Positions 1 through 9,759 of a stretch of 64,000 nt of DNA are shown here, piece by piece. The DNA comes from Nesterenkonia sandarakina (GTDB lineage Bacteria > Actinomycetota > Actinomycetes > Actinomycetales > Micrococcaceae). Numbering within the stretch: position 1 is the stretch's first letter; the number at the start of each line of letters is the position of its first letter. Where the stretch lies: assembly GCF_013410215.1 (NCBI RefSeq), contig NZ_JACCFQ010000001.1, forward strand, positions 930,001-994,000, given 5' to 3'. Under the pieces are notes generated by a model. The model saw only the letters and a program-made list of their open reading frames with translations, made no database searches and had not been told where the DNA came from. The position numbers were made by a program, and so were the translations under genes.

Positions 1-426
1 ACCCACCGGGGTGACCGGGTTCTCGGCCAGGCCGACCTTCTCCATCAGCCGCACCGCCTCGGAGTTGACCTCGTGCCAGTTGATGATCCCTGCCGTGGCC
101 TTCTCGTTGCCCAGAAAGATGTTCTCCGCCACCGAGAGGTGCGGCACCAGGGCCAGCTCCTGGTGGATGATCACGATGCCCAGGGCCTCGGAGTCGTTGA
201 TCGAGGAGAAGCTCACCTGCTCGCCCTCGAAGTGGATCTCGCCCTCGTAGGTGCCCGCCGGGTAGAGCCCGGAGAGCACCTTCATCAGCGTGGACTTCCC
301 GGCCCCGTTCTCGCCGCAGACCGCGTGGATCTCCCCCCGACGCACCTGAAGGTTCACGTCGTCCAGCGCCACCACCCCAGGAAACTTCTTGGTGATGGAG
401 CGCATCTCGAGGATGTTCTCGTTCAT
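1..426 (-). CDS. Multiple-monosaccharide ABC transporter ATPase, N-terminal part (GguA/MmsA-like)
   Basis: Cytoplasmic ATPase of a monosaccharide importer; only the first 142 residues lie in the window and the gene runs off the left edge. The protein opens [18 protein letters not shown] and has a Walker A motif GENGAGKST at residues 38-46. The ATG at 426 follows a strong ribosome site (AAGGAGG). It lies 100 bp downstream of the ChvE-like binding protein and after araBDA, so it most likely energises uptake of arabinose or a related sugar. The permease is expected just outside the window. Family call is firm; the substrate is inferred from context. Confidence 0.93.
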   Translation of the reverse strand, partial: MNENILEMRSITKKFPGVVALDDVNLQVRRGEIHAVCGENGAGKSTLMKVLSGLYPAGTYEGEIHFEGEQVSFSSINDSEALGIVIIHQELALVPHLSVAENIFLGNEKATAGIINWHEVNSEAVRLMEKVGLAENPVTPVG

Positions 427-526
427 GGGCCCTCCTTAGGACCTCTGCCTCAGGGCGGGCCCGGGTGCAGACCCGGGCCCGCCCTGGAGCCGGTGAGCGA
501 TGCTCAGCTCAGATAATCGGATGAGA

Positions 527-1687
527 TCAGAGCTGGCCGGACTCGACCTGTTCCTCGGTGTAGTACTCGGAGTCCACCAGGATCTCCTCGTAGTTGTCCT
601 GCAGGATCATCTCCACCGGCAGCAGGTAGGAGGGGATGACCGCGGAGCCGTTGTCGTAGCTCTCGGTGTCGTTGGCCTCGGGCTCCTCCCCGCTGAGGAA
701 GGTGTCTGCGGCGTTGACGGCCTGCTCGGCGAGCAGTCGGGTGTCCTTGAAGATGGTGGAGTGCTGCACCCCGTCGGCGATCAGCGAGACCGAGGCGATC
801 TCGGCGTCCTGACCGGTCACGATCGGCAGTCCGTCTTCGATGGTGTCGCCCAAACCGTCGCTGCGCAGCGCCTGGATGATGCCGCGGGAGAGCGGATCCG
901 CCGGCGCCAGGACGCCGTGGAGCTCTTCGCCGCCGCTGTAGGTGCTGGTGAGCAGGTTCTCCATGCGTTCCTGAGCCGTCTCCTGCTCCCAGCGCTGGGT
1001 GGCGGCCTGCTCGATGGTGGTCTGACCCGAGGGCACCGCGATGGTCTCGTCCTCGATATAGGGCTCAAGCACGTCCATGGCGCCGTCCCAGAAGAACCGG
1101 GCGTTGTTGTCATCGAGTGACCCGGCGAAGAGCTCCACGTTCAGCGTCTCCTCCGGGGCGTCCTCGGCGGGCTCGAAGTCCTCATCGAGCACACCCAGAC
1201 CGTAGAGCAGCGCGTTGGCCTGGTTCTGGCCCACCGCGAAGTTGTCGAAGGTGACGTAGAAGTCGACGTTCTCGCTGTTGGTCAGCAGCCGGTCGTAGGA
1301 GATCACCGGGATGTCGGCCGCGTCGGCGGCGTCGAGCTGACTGGTCAGCGAGGAGCCGTCGATCGAGGCGATGATCAGCGCGTCGACCTCCTGGGTGATC
1401 ATCTGGTCGATCTGCTGCTGCTGGGTGGGGATGTCGTCATTGGCGAACTGCAGGTCAGCGGTGTAGCCGAGCTCCTCCAGGCCTTCCTCCACGGAGGCGC
1501 CGTCGTTGACCCAGCGCTCGTAGGTCTGAGTCGGCATCGCTACGCCGACGGTCATGTCCTCCGGTGCGGCGTCGCCGCCGCCGGCGTCATCGCCGCCGTC
1601 GCTGCCAGCGCCTCCGCCGGAGCATGCGGTGAGGCCCAGAACCAGGACCGCCGAGACGCCCAACATCTTCATTGATCGGTTGTGCAT
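527..1687 (-). CDS. chvE: ChvE-type sugar-binding lipoprotein of an ABC importer
   Basis: Extracellular periplasmic-binding-protein-like lipoprotein (386 aa) that would capture a monosaccharide for the ATPase encoded next. The chosen ATG at 1687 has an AGGAGG site 9 nt upstream and gives a typical lipoprotein signal (hydrophobic stretch, lipobox LTAC, Cys22) followed by a Gly/Asp-rich linker. The body has the features of the type I sugar-binding fold (VGVAMPTQTYERWVNDG near the start, QQQQIDQMITQEVDALIIA, and TGQDAEIASVSLIADG). Longer readings from upstream starts would bury the signal peptide. It sits 79 bp after araA on the same strand, so it is likely co-transcribed with araBDA. Confidence 0.9.
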   Translation of the reverse strand: MHNRSMKMLGVSAVLVLGLTACSGGGAGSDGGDDAGGGDAAPEDMTVGVAMPTQTYERWVNDGASVEEGLEELGYTADLQFANDDIPTQQQQIDQMITQEVDALIIASIDGSSLTSQLDAADAADIPVISYDRLLTNSENVDFYVTFDNFAVGQNQANALLYGLGVLDEDFEPAEDAPEETLNVELFAGSLDDNNARFFWDGAMDVLEPYIEDETIAVPSGQTTIEQAATQRWEQETAQERMENLLTSTYSGGEELHGVLAPADPLSRGIIQALRSDGLGDTIEDGLPIVTGQDAEIASVSLIADGVQHSTIFKDTRLLAEQAVNAADTFLSGEEPEANDTESYDNGSAVIPSYLLPVEMILQDNYEEILVDSEYYTEEQVESGQL

Positions 1688-1766
1688 GATGCTTTCCTCC
1701 TGAGAAGTGATGTCTGCCGGTGCGGCAGGCACGTGGTGCGAATGAGTGGGTCTTGTACGCGCCGGG

Positions 1767-3347
1767 TCAGAGGCCCTGCGCAAGTCGGTGATAGGCGGCG
1801 TTGAAGCGCAGCTCCTTCGCGAAGCCGCGGGCCGTGGTGCCCGCATCGATGACCGCCAGCTCCATGCCGGCGATCTCGGCGAGGTCCTCGAAAGCCTGGA
1901 GGCCCGCGGCGGTGGAGAGCACGGTGTGGTGCGCGGCCCCGGCGGTGAGCCAGCACGCAGCCGAGGTCGCGAAGTCAGGGCGCGGCTCCCAGACCGCGCG
2001 GGCCACCGGAAGCTTCGGCAGCGGCTCGTCGGGGGCCACCAGGTCCACCAGGTTCGCGGTGAGCCGGAAGCGTTCGCGCAGATCAGACATGGCGACGACG
2101 ACGCCCTCGCCGGGATCGGTGTCGAAGACCATCCGGACCGGGTCCTCCCGGTCCCCGATGCCCAGCGGGTGGATCTCGATCCGCGGAGTGGAGGTGGTCA
2201 GCGAGGGGCAGATCTCCAACATGTGCGCACCGAGGATCTTCTCCTTCCCCGGAGTCATCTCGTAGGTGTAGTCCTCCATCAGCGAGGCACCACCGGGCAG
2301 GCCGTGGCCCATGACCTTCGCGGCGCGGACCAACAGGGCGGTCTTCCAATCGCCCTCCGCGCCGAAGCCGTAGCCGGATTCCATCAGCCGCTGCACCGCC
2401 AGGCCGGGGAGCTGGCGCAGTCCACCCAGGTCCTCGAAGTTGGTGGTGAAGGCGGAGAACCCGCCCTCTTCAAGGAAGGAGCGCATCCCGGCCTCCTGCC
2501 GGGCCGCGTAGGCCAGGGACTCCCTGCGGGCGCCACCTTCCCTCAGTTCGGCGGCGACCTCGTAGTGCGCGTCGTATTCGGCCAGCAGCGCCTGGACCTG
2601 CTCCTCGGTGACCGCCTCGACCCGTTCCACCAGGTCGTTGACCGCCCAGGTGTTGATCGAGGTGCCCAGCCGGATCTCGGCCTCGGTCTTGTCCCCCTCG
2701 GTGACGGCGACGTTGCGCATATTGTCCCCGAACCGGCACACCCGCATGTTCGCCAACGCGTTCCACCCGGCGGCGGCGCGCGCCCAGGCGCCCACCTCCG
2801 CCTGCACCCGAGGGTCGCTGCTGTGTCCGACCACGGTCTTCCGTCGCATTCCGGTGCGGGTGGCGATGTAGCCGAACTCCCGGTCCCCATGGGCGGCCTG
2901 GTTCAGGTTCATGAAGTCCATGTCGATCTCGGCCCAGGGCAGCGCCATGTTCGCCTGGGTGTGGAAGTGCAGCAGCGGCTTCGCCAGCGCCTCGAGCCCG
3001 GCGATCCACATCTTCGCCGGGGAGAAGGTATGCATCCACACGATCACCCCGAGGCAGTTCTCATCGGCGTTCGCGGCCAGCGCGGCCTGCTTGATCGCGT
3101 CACGTTCGGTGAGCACCGGCTTCCACAGGATCTGCACCGAGATCTCACCGGCGGCGTCGAGTGCGTCGCTGACCTGACGGGACTGCTCGGCGACCTGGTC
3201 CAGGGTCTCTGGACCGTAGAGCCCCTGGGATCCGGTGAGGAACCAGAGGGTCTTGCCCGCGAAGGGAGCAGCGAACGAGGAGGTCAGCGGCGCCGAGTCG
3301 GAGGTGCCGGGAGTCTCAACTGCGGGGCTCATGCCGCTGGCGCTCAT
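1767..3347 (-). CDS. araA: L-arabinose isomerase
   Basis: Cytoplasmic Mn-dependent isomerase converting L-arabinose to L-ribulose, first step of the pathway. The 526-aa product is slightly longer than the usual 500 because of a Ser/Ala-rich N-terminal extension of about 27 residues before [17 protein letters not shown]. Catalytic-site landmarks are visible: [10 protein letters not shown] and [10 protein letters not shown] (the two metal-binding glutamates), [11 protein letters not shown] and AAHHTVLS (the two histidines). The start ATG overlaps the araD stop as ATGA, implying translational coupling. An internal Met at residue 6 is an alternative start. Confidence 0.97.
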   Translation of the reverse strand: MSASGMSPAVETPGTSDSAPLTSSFAAPFAGKTLWFLTGSQGLYGPETLDQVAEQSRQVSDALDAAGEISVQILWKPVLTERDAIKQAALAANADENCLGVIVWMHTFSPAKMWIAGLEALAKPLLHFHTQANMALPWAEIDMDFMNLNQAAHGDREFGYIATRTGMRRKTVVGHSSDPRVQAEVGAWARAAAGWNALANMRVCRFGDNMRNVAVTEGDKTEAEIRLGTSINTWAVNDLVERVEAVTEEQVQALLAEYDAHYEVAAELREGGARRESLAYAARQEAGMRSFLEEGGFSAFTTNFEDLGGLRQLPGLAVQRLMESGYGFGAEGDWKTALLVRAAKVMGHGLPGGASLMEDYTYEMTPGKEKILGAHMLEICPSLTTSTPRIEIHPLGIGDREDPVRMVFDTDPGEGVVVAMSDLRERFRLTANLVDLVAPDEPLPKLPVARAVWEPRPDFATSAACWLTAGAAHHTVLSTAAGLQAFEDLAEIAGMELAVIDAGTTARGFAKELRFNAAYHRLAQGL

Positions 3348-4093
3348 GTGTTGTCCTTCTGTCCATAGACGTTCTGATACCGCGCGTAGAGCGCGTCGAT
3401 CTGGTGCTGCGCGATCCGCTCGGGATTCCCGTAGGCGCGGGCGAAATGCACCGTGCGCGCGACCTCCTCGCAGAGCACCGCGGCCTTCACCGCCTCTTTG
3501 GCGTCGGCTCCGATGGTGAAGGGCCCGTGCCGGTCCATCAGCACCGCCTTGGAACGGGAGGCCTGCAGGGTCTGCACGATCCCGCGGCCGATGGAGTCAT
3601 CCCCGATCAGCGCGAAGGGTCCGATGGGGATGTCTCCGCCGAACTCGTCGGCCATCATGGTCAGCACGCACGGGATCGATTCGCCCCGGGCCGCCCAGGA
3701 GGTCGCGTAGGAGGAATGGGTGTGGACCACGCCACCGACGTGGGACATGTGCCGGTAGACGTAGGCATGCGCGGCGGTGTCGGAGGAGGGGGAGAGCCCG
3801 ATGGAGGTGTCGTCGTCGATCTTGACCCCGTCCAGGGTGCAGACCACCATGTTCGACGCGTTCAGCTCGTCGTAGCTGACCCCGGAGGGCTTGATCACGA
3901 ACACCGCGGAGAGCCCGTCGGGGCCGACCTGATCGTGATCAGCAAGCTCGACCCGCGCCGAGACGTTGCCCGCGGTCCAGGCCACCAGGTCATTGCGCGG
4001 GAGCTCCGCGTGCAGTGCGGCCACGGTCTCCCGCGACGCGGCGATGGCCTCCTGGGCGGAGGCCGAGAGATCTTTCAGATGCAGGGCATTCAT
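3344..4093 (-). CDS. araD: L-ribulose-5-phosphate 4-epimerase
   Basis: Class II aldolase-fold zinc enzyme (249 aa) that converts L-ribulose 5-phosphate to D-xylulose 5-phosphate, which enters the pentose phosphate pathway. Zinc-ligand motifs are visible: [14 protein letters not shown], and a HGPFTIG segment near residue 190. Length is close to the family norm (about 230) with a short N-terminal extension. Both ends overlap neighbours by 4 bases (ATGA with araB upstream and araA downstream), so araB-araD-araA is one translationally coupled unit. Confidence 0.97.
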   Translation of the reverse strand: MNALHLKDLSASAQEAIAASRETVAALHAELPRNDLVAWTAGNVSARVELADHDQVGPDGLSAVFVIKPSGVSYDELNASNMVVCTLDGVKIDDDTSIGLSPSSDTAAHAYVYRHMSHVGGVVHTHSSYATSWAARGESIPCVLTMMADEFGGDIPIGPFALIGDDSIGRGIVQTLQASRSKAVLMDRHGPFTIGADAKEAVKAAVLCEEVARTVHFARAYGNPERIAQHQIDALYARYQNVYGQKDNT

Positions 4094-5769
4094 GCGCTGA
4101 CCTCCTGCTGATGGGCGCGACGCCGGATGGCCTTGAGCCGGCGCATGACGTCGTCTCCGCCGCGCCCGAAGTGATCGTGCAATCCCCGGTATTCCGCGTA
4201 GAGCTCGTCGTAGGCCGCCGCCGCCTCAGGCTGCGGGGTGTAGGCGTTCTTCCGGCGTCCGCCCATGACCGACCCGGCGGTGGAGGCGTCCGGGTAGGCC
4301 CCGGCGGCGACCGCGGCGTGGATGGCCGAGCCCAGCGCGGGTCCCTGCGTGGAGATGATGGTGGAGATCGGCAGCCCGGTGATATCGGCGTAGAGCTGCA
4401 TCAGGAACGGATTGCGCAGCAGCCCGCCGGCGACGACCAGCTCGGTCACCGGGACCCCGGAGCTGTTGAAGGCCTCGATGATGGTGCGCGTGCCGAAGGC
4501 CGTGGACTCCAGCAGGGCGCGGTACACGTCCTCGGGCCTGGTGGCCAGGGTCACCCCGAGCAGCAGGCCGGAGAGCTCGTGGTCCACCAGCACCGATCGG
4601 TTCCCGGAGTGCCAGTCCAGGGCCACCAGCCCGTGCGCCCCGACCGGTTGGGCGGCGGCCTTCTCGGTGAGCAGCTCATGGACGCTGAGCCCGCGGCGCT
4701 CGGCCTCGGTGCTGACCCGTCCCGGAACCTGGTGCTCCACATACCAGGCGAAGATGTCCCCGACTCCGGACTGTCCGGCCTCATAGCCCCACAGCCCGGC
4801 AGTGATCCCACCGTGGACGGCGCCGCACATGCCCGGCACCTCCGCCAGCCGGTCCCCGTTCATCACATGACAGGTGGAGGTGCCCATGATCGCGACCATC
4901 TGTCCCGGTGCCACCGCGTCAGCGGCGGGTGCGGTGACGTGGGCGTCCACGTTGCCCACGGCCACGGCGATGCCCTCGGGCAGCCCGGTCCATACGGCCG
5001 CCGCGGCGCTGAGGCCCCCGGCGCGCTCCCCCAGCTGACCGATCCGATGATCGAGCTTCTCGGCGACGAACCCGGCGAACCCGGGGTTCAGCGCACGCAG
5101 GAAGTCCGGGTCCGGGTAGCTGCCGTCCTGGTAGATCCCCTTATAGCCCGCAGTGCAGGCGTTGCGCACGTATTCTCCGGTCAGCTGCCAGACGATCCAG
5201 TCGGCGGCCTCCACCCAGTGATCCATCACGGCGTAGATCTCCGGGTCCTCCTCGAGGACCTGGAGTCCCTTGGCGAACTCCCATTCCGAGGAGATGAACC
5301 CGCCGTAGCGTCCGATCCAGGATTCCGCGCGGGAATGGGCGAGTTCGTTGATCCGGTCGGCCTGAGCTTGGGCCGCGTGGTGCTTCCAGAGCTTGACGTA
5401 GGCATGGGGCCGATCGGCGTACTCCTTCAGCTCGCTGAGCGGAGTGCCCTCGGTCGTGGTCGGCACCATGGTGCATGCGGTGAAGTCGGTGGCGATGCCG
5501 ATGACCTGGCCGGGGTCGACGCCGGCCTCACGCAGGGCCGCCGGCACGGCGATCTTGAGCACATCGACGTAGTCGCCAGGAACCTGCAGCGCCCACTCTG
5601 GGGGCAGCGGCTCTCCGCGGTGGGCGGTGAGCGCCTCGTCCATGACCCCGTGGGCGTATTCGTGGACGGCAGAGCCCAGCTCCGCTCCGTCACTGACCCG
5701 GACCACCAGGGCCCGACCGGAGAGCGTGCCGTAGTCAACACCGATGACGACTGCATCCGCAGCAGACAT
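4090..5769 (-). CDS. araB: Ribulokinase
   Basis: FGGY-family kinase phosphorylating L-ribulose with ATP (559 aa). N-terminal ATPase motif is GVDYGTLSGRALVV; the C-terminal FGGY domain has VAGGLLRNPFLMQLYADITG. The open frame extends upstream, but the ATG at 5769 has a GAGGAAG site about 10 nt before it and gives the family N-terminus MSAADAVVIGVDYG. It is the first gene of the araB-D-A unit. The LacI regulator gene ends 160 bp upstream, and the 16-bp operator at 5881-5896 lies in that gap. Confidence 0.96.
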   Translation of the reverse strand: MSAADAVVIGVDYGTLSGRALVVRVSDGAELGSAVHEYAHGVMDEALTAHRGEPLPPEWALQVPGDYVDVLKIAVPAALREAGVDPGQVIGIATDFTACTMVPTTTEGTPLSELKEYADRPHAYVKLWKHHAAQAQADRINELAHSRAESWIGRYGGFISSEWEFAKGLQVLEEDPEIYAVMDHWVEAADWIVWQLTGEYVRNACTAGYKGIYQDGSYPDPDFLRALNPGFAGFVAEKLDHRIGQLGERAGGLSAAAAVWTGLPEGIAVAVGNVDAHVTAPAADAVAPGQMVAIMGTSTCHVMNGDRLAEVPGMCGAVHGGITAGLWGYEAGQSGVGDIFAWYVEHQVPGRVSTEAERRGLSVHELLTEKAAAQPVGAHGLVALDWHSGNRSVLVDHELSGLLLGVTLATRPEDVYRALLESTAFGTRTIIEAFNSSGVPVTELVVAGGLLRNPFLMQLYADITGLPISTIISTQGPALGSAIHAAVAAGAYPDASTAGSVMGGRRKNAYTPQPEAAAAYDELYAEYRGLHDHFGRGGDDVMRRLKAIRRRAHQQEVSA

Positions 5770-5880
5770 TGAACACCGTTCTTCCTCGAACTGAAACTGA
5801 CTCCGGGCCGGCGGTGACCGAAAACTGCCCGTGAACGTGATCGAGATCGTGACTTGAGTCACGTGATCTGCGTCTCAGCA

Positions 5881-5896
5881 ATGTTAACGTTAACAT
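5881..5896. promoter_or_regulatory. Probable arabinose-regulator operator, perfect 16-bp palindrome
   Basis: ATGTTAACGTTAACAT reads identically on both strands and has the central CG typical of LacI-family operators. It stands 112 bp before the araB start and 36 bp after the end of the adjacent LacI-family gene. The AT-rich motif contrasts sharply with the surrounding high GC. Binding by the adjacent regulator is inferred. Confidence 0.8.
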
Positions 5897-5931
5897 CGTC
5901 AGCCGCGTCAAGACCTGTAGAGAATTTCTTT

Positions 5932-6960
5932 TCAGTCGTGGAAGTCGGTGGAGCCGCGCTCGACCAGCTCCGGGGAGATGAAGTTCGGCACGTGGGTCAG
6001 CCCGTCGCTGACGTCGAGCAGCAGCTCCAGGGCGGCGCGGCCGGCTTCTTCGAAGGGCTGACGCACCGTGGTCAGCGGAGGGGAGAAGTACCCGGCGGCA
6101 TCCACATCGTCGAACCCGACCACCGAGATGTCTCCGGGCACCGAGAGCCCGCGCTCGGAGAGCGCCCGAATCAGGCCCAGGGCGATGAAGTCGTTCGAGG
6201 CGAAGATGGCGTCCGGCAGCGGCTGCCCGGTGAAGAGCTGCTGGGCGGCGTCGTAGCCGGCTTCGGCGGTCCAGCCGGAGGCGCGGATCATCCGCGGCGC
6301 ACTGAGATCGGCGACGGCGAGCGCCTGGCGCCACCCGACCACCCGGCCGCGGGCATCGAACCAGTCCATCGGTCCCGCGATGTGAGCGATGGCTCGGTGG
6401 CCGCGGTCGATCAGGTGCTGGGTGGCCCGGCGCGCCCCGAGCTCCTGATCGATCCCGGCCACGTTCATGTTTCCGGCCGGCCAGAGCCCGGAGGTGACCA
6501 GCACCAGCGGCACCCGGGCGGAGAGCTGCTTGGCCGCCTCGGCCAGGGCCGGGACCGGGGTGATCACCACGATCCCCTCGATGCCGTGACTGAGGAAGAA
6601 GTCCAGTGTGGACTCCACGGTCTCGGCACGCTGATCCCGGACCACGCTGAGCGCGGTGGCGTAGCCGCGCTGCCGGGCGGCATTCTCGATCGCCCAGGTC
6701 ATCCGGGTGGGACCGAAGTCGGTGTCACCCTGGCTGACCACGCCGATCAGGCCGGTGCTCTGGGTCTTCAGCGCCCGGGCCTGGCTGTTGCGCCGGTAGC
6801 CCAGGGTGGCCATGGAGCGCTCGATCCGCCCCCGGGTGTCCGGGTGGACGGTCTCCGGGGCGTTGAGCACCCGGGAGACGCTCTGGTGGGAGACACCGGC
6901 GTGCTTGGCGACGTCGATCATCGAAGGCCGCCTGGCACCCCTGCGCTTCGCCCCGCTCAC
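5932..6960 (-). CDS. LacI-family regulator, probably of the arabinose operon
   Basis: DNA-binding repressor of 342 aa: an N-terminal LacI helix-turn-helix (MIDVAKHAGVSHQSVSRVLN, then a hinge ending RRNSQARALKTQSTGLIGVV) and a periplasmic-binding-like effector domain (VVGFDDVDAAGYFSPPLTTV). I chose the GTG at 6960 because GGAGAGGAG stands 7 nt before it and it gives the normal LacI length; upstream in-frame ATGs have no ribosome site. Its position directly before araB and the palindromic operator between them suggest it represses araBDA and responds to arabinose. The effector is inferred, not seen. Confidence 0.9.
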   Translation of the reverse strand: MSGAKRRGARRPSMIDVAKHAGVSHQSVSRVLNAPETVHPDTRGRIERSMATLGYRRNSQARALKTQSTGLIGVVSQGDTDFGPTRMTWAIENAARQRGYATALSVVRDQRAETVESTLDFFLSHGIEGIVVITPVPALAEAAKQLSARVPLVLVTSGLWPAGNMNVAGIDQELGARRATQHLIDRGHRAIAHIAGPMDWFDARGRVVGWRQALAVADLSAPRMIRASGWTAEAGYDAAQQLFTGQPLPDAIFASNDFIALGLIRALSERGLSVPGDISVVGFDDVDAAGYFSPPLTTVRQPFEEAGRAALELLLDVSDGLTHVPNFISPELVERGSTDFHD

Positions 6961-7078
6961 CCCGCGGCTCCTCTCCCCACTGCTCGAGATGATCCTGCCA
7001 TATCCGCACGCGGGCACCGACTCGCTCCATGTCCGCGTCCCGCCGCCTCGGCAGACTCCTGCCTGCCGACACGTCCAA

Positions 7079-7137
7079 TGTGCAATCTGTGCAGGCTTCT
7101 CCGTCCTGATGGCCGAATTTCCTGCACAGATTGCACA
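7079..7137. repeat. 17-bp perfect inverted repeat with 25-nt spacer
   Basis: Arms 7079-7095 (TGTGCAATCTGTGCAGG) and 7121-7137 are exact reverse complements. Each arm also contains TGCA-N5-TGCA, so it looks like two operator-like copies facing each other. It lies in the 232-bp gap between the end of the binding-protein gene (7193) and the start of the LacI gene (6960), both minus strand. No T-run follows on the minus strand, so a simple terminator is less likely than a regulatory pair or extruding hairpin. Confidence 0.75.
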
Positions 7138-7192
7138 CTCGATGGGCAAGACCGAAGAAAGGGCCCGCAGGCCTGCAGCGGAGCCGCCTGGG

Positions 7193-8503
7193 CTACTGCA
7201 CCTGGGACTCCATCTCGGAATACATGGCCTCTGCCGCATCGGCCGGGCTCATGCGCTGGAAGAGCACCTCATCGTGGTAGCGGTAGAGGATATCGGGGAA
7301 GGTGGAACCACCCATCGCTGGCACCGGTTCGGACTCTCCGAGTTCGCCCTCGATGGAGTCGATGTACTCCGCCACCGCCAGCTGCGGGCCCTCGAGCTCG
7401 GCCGAGATCAATTCGCGCATCTCGGCGTTCGGCGGGATGCCCCGCTCGGCGCGGTCAATCTGAACGGCCTCCTCCGAGTTCACGAAGAAGTCGATGAACT
7501 CCTGGGCCTGCTCCGGATGTTCTGTGCCCGCGCTGGCGGAGAGGAACATCGAGGACTTGTACCAAGGCTCTGCGGCCCCGGGCTCACCGGAGGGGCTGGG
7601 GAAGCGCAGCAGCTCGAGGTCCACCCCGGCAGACTCCGAGATCGCCACTGACTGGTTCGACCACCAGGGGCGCATGGCCACCTCACCGGTGGTGGTCATG
7701 GACTGGTCCGGGCTCACCGCCTGATCCTCCGACATGGCAGAGGCCGGCGGGATGGCGCCGGAGTTCATCAGCTCCAGGAAGAACTCGAAGTAGCTCTGCG
7801 CATCCTCCACACCGAAGCCCAGCTGCCCCTCCTCGCTGCTGAGATGCCCGCCGTGCTGACGCACCCAGGTCTGGAAGCCGCCGGTCTCGTCGAAGTTGCC
7901 CGAGCCCCACGCATCGTCGAGGTTCTCGCCGAGCTCCTGCGAGATTTCGCTGTAGTCCTCCCACGTCCAGGTGGTGTCATCGGGCAGCTCCACCCCGGCC
8001 TCCTCGAAGAGGTTCGGGTTCGCGAGCATGGTGAACGCGTTGATCCCGATGGTGACCCCATAGAGGCCCCCCTCGGTGCGCCCGCTGTCCACCACGGTCT
8101 CCTCGAACTGGGAGACATCAACCTCGCTCAGGTCCAGCAGGGCCCCGCGGTCTGCGTATTCGCGAAGGTAGAGCTCGTCCATCTGGATGATGTCGGGGGC
8201 ATCGTTGCCGGCCGTCTGGGTGGCCAGGGAGTCCCAGTAGCCGTCCCATTCCCGGTAGGTGGGCTCGATGGTGATGTCCGGGTGCTCATCCTCGAATGCG
8301 TCGATGATCTCCTGAGTGTTCTGGTGCCGGGCCTCGGAGCCCCACCAGATGAAGCTCAGCGTGGCCTCTCCGTCCTCGGAGCCCCCCTCCCCGGATCCAC
8401 ATCCGGCGAGCAGGAGAGCGACGGCGCTCAATCCCGCCACGGCGCGTGGCAGCAAGCCGCGCGATCCCCTCCTGTGATGCCCTGCTGTTCGTCTGTGCCC
8501 CAT
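7193..8503 (-). CDS. Family 1 extracellular sugar-binding lipoprotein
   Basis: Solute-binding component (436 aa) of a carbohydrate ABC importer, anchored outside the membrane. The start ATG at 8503 has a GGAGGT site 8 nt upstream. The signal has an Arg-rich n-region, a hydrophobic core and lipobox LLAGC (Cys35), then a Gly/Ser/Glu linker and a MalE-type body (TLSFIWWGSEARHQNTQEII). No permease gene is adjacent. The two orphan permeases at 19529-21431 lack a binding protein, so this is their most likely partner. Sugar unknown. Confidence 0.9.
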   Translation of the reverse strand: MGHRRTAGHHRRGSRGLLPRAVAGLSAVALLLAGCGSGEGGSEDGEATLSFIWWGSEARHQNTQEIIDAFEDEHPDITIEPTYREWDGYWDSLATQTAGNDAPDIIQMDELYLREYADRGALLDLSEVDVSQFEETVVDSGRTEGGLYGVTIGINAFTMLANPNLFEEAGVELPDDTTWTWEDYSEISQELGENLDDAWGSGNFDETGGFQTWVRQHGGHLSSEEGQLGFGVEDAQSYFEFFLELMNSGAIPPASAMSEDQAVSPDQSMTTTGEVAMRPWWSNQSVAISESAGVDLELLRFPSPSGEPGAAEPWYKSSMFLSASAGTEHPEQAQEFIDFFVNSEEAVQIDRAERGIPPNAEMRELISAELEGPQLAVAEYIDSIEGELGESEPVPAMGGSTFPDILYRYHDEVLFQRMSPADAAEAMYSEMESQVQ

Positions 8504-8560
8504 GGGCCTGCACCTCCGCTCATCAGGCGCCCCCCCGTCGGGCACCTCGCAGCTGCTCCC

Positions 8561-8602
8561 GTGATCCGCGAGCTGAGCCCGATGCTACGTGAGCCGGATC
8601 AC
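8561..8602. promoter_or_regulatory. 8-bp inverted repeat upstream of the binding-protein gene
   Basis: GTGATCCG at 8561-8568 and CGGATCAC at 8595-8602 form an inverted repeat with a 26-nt spacer, between the end of the LacI gene (8632) and the start of the binding-protein gene (8503). It could be a weak terminator for the LacI gene or a regulatory site; no T-run follows on the minus strand. Low support beyond the symmetry. Confidence 0.35.
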
Positions 8603-8631
8603 AAGGAAAAGGCTTACCCGGGTCTGGCGGA

Positions 8632-9648
8632 TCAGCGCAGCCGGGTGGAGTCGCGCAGCACCGGCGCGCCCTCGACCACCAGACGGCGATCCATATCCCC
8701 GTCGGCGAGCAGCATCTCGGCGCTCATCCGGCCGATCTCCTCAAGCGGCAGCCGCACCGTGGTGATCGTGGGGTGCTGGTCCGCCAAGGTGGGGATGTCA
8801 TCGAAGCCAGCGAGGGCGATGTCCTCGGGCACTGCGAGCCCGGCAGCACGCACTGCCGCGAGCGCACCGAGCGCCATCACGTCGTTGACGCAGAACACGC
8901 ACAGCGGGCGGCCCGGATCGGCCTGCAGGACGCCGGAGTCGATGAGCTCAGACATCATCAGATACCCGCCGTCGCGTGTGAATGCGCCTTCCATCACCAC
9001 TTCGGGGGCAACGCCCGAGGCGCGGAGCTTGCCCAGGAATCCCGCGGCGCGCTGCGCGGAGGTCGAGAGTGTGGATTCTCCGGAGAGGACCGCGAAACGA
9101 CGATGACCCTGCCGCAGCAGCGCCTCGGCGAGATCAGCCGCCCCGGACTCGTTGGCGATCTGGACTCCCCCTGCATTGGGCAGCGGCTGCCCGATCATCG
9201 CCACGCGACCGCCATTGGCTCGGTAGATCCGCAGCACCTGGTCCAGCAGCGCGTCATCGGAGAGGCCTCGAGTCCCTGCAAGAAGAATCGCATCAGTCCG
9301 ATATGACATGAAGGTACGCACCGCGTCAACCTCAGCCTCGGCCCCACGCTCGGTGGAGGCCAGCATCAGCTGGATTCCCGAGCCCGCCAGCGCGCGCTGG
9401 GCGCCGCGGGCGATGGATGAGAAGTAGGGGTCAGCGATGTCATGGACCACCAGTCCCATCAGGCCTGCGCTCGAGCGGGCCAGGGCCTGCGCCTGTGCGT
9501 TGGGAAAGTAGCCCAGGCGCTCGGCCGCATCCCGCACCCGGGCCGCGATCTCGGGCTTGGGGCTGCGCGCCGAGCCGTTGAGCACGCGGGAGGCGGTGGA
9601 CTGCGAGACCCCCGCCGCGTCGGCAACATCTGCCAGGCGTACCGCCAT
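8632..9648 (-). CDS. LacI-family regulator of the unassigned sugar cluster
   Basis: Repressor of 338 aa with an N-terminal HTH (MAVRLADVADAAGVSQSTAS, then RVLNGSARSPKPEIAARV) and a type I periplasmic-binding effector domain ending AGFDDIPTLADQHPTITTVR. The ATG at 9648 has a GAAGGGAAG site. It is divergent from the catabolic operon that starts at 9803, and an operator-like GGAAAGCGCATTCC sits between them. A nearly identical operator precedes the permease genes at 21.5 kb, so this protein probably controls both units and itself. Inducer unknown. Confidence 0.92.
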   Translation of the reverse strand: MAVRLADVADAAGVSQSTASRVLNGSARSPKPEIAARVRDAAERLGYFPNAQAQALARSSAGLMGLVVHDIADPYFSSIARGAQRALAGSGIQLMLASTERGAEAEVDAVRTFMSYRTDAILLAGTRGLSDDALLDQVLRIYRANGGRVAMIGQPLPNAGGVQIANESGAADLAEALLRQGHRRFAVLSGESTLSTSAQRAAGFLGKLRASGVAPEVVMEGAFTRDGGYLMMSELIDSGVLQADPGRPLCVFCVNDVMALGALAAVRAAGLAVPEDIALAGFDDIPTLADQHPTITTVRLPLEEIGRMSAEMLLADGDMDRRLVVEGAPVLRDSTRLR

Positions 9649-9759
9649 TGCGCTTCCCTTCGATTCTCCCTCGGCGCCGCCGCGGACTCCCGCACCGGAG
9701 TGCGGGCAGCTGGTGGGCCATTGTGACGGTTGACACAGTGCACCCTACGATACTAGCTT

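Noticed and set aside
7080-7140. Cys-rich peptides (MCNLCR...CTDCTLD) readable on both strands
   Set aside because: They are mirror translations of the 17-bp inverted repeat; no ribosome site and no independent coding support.
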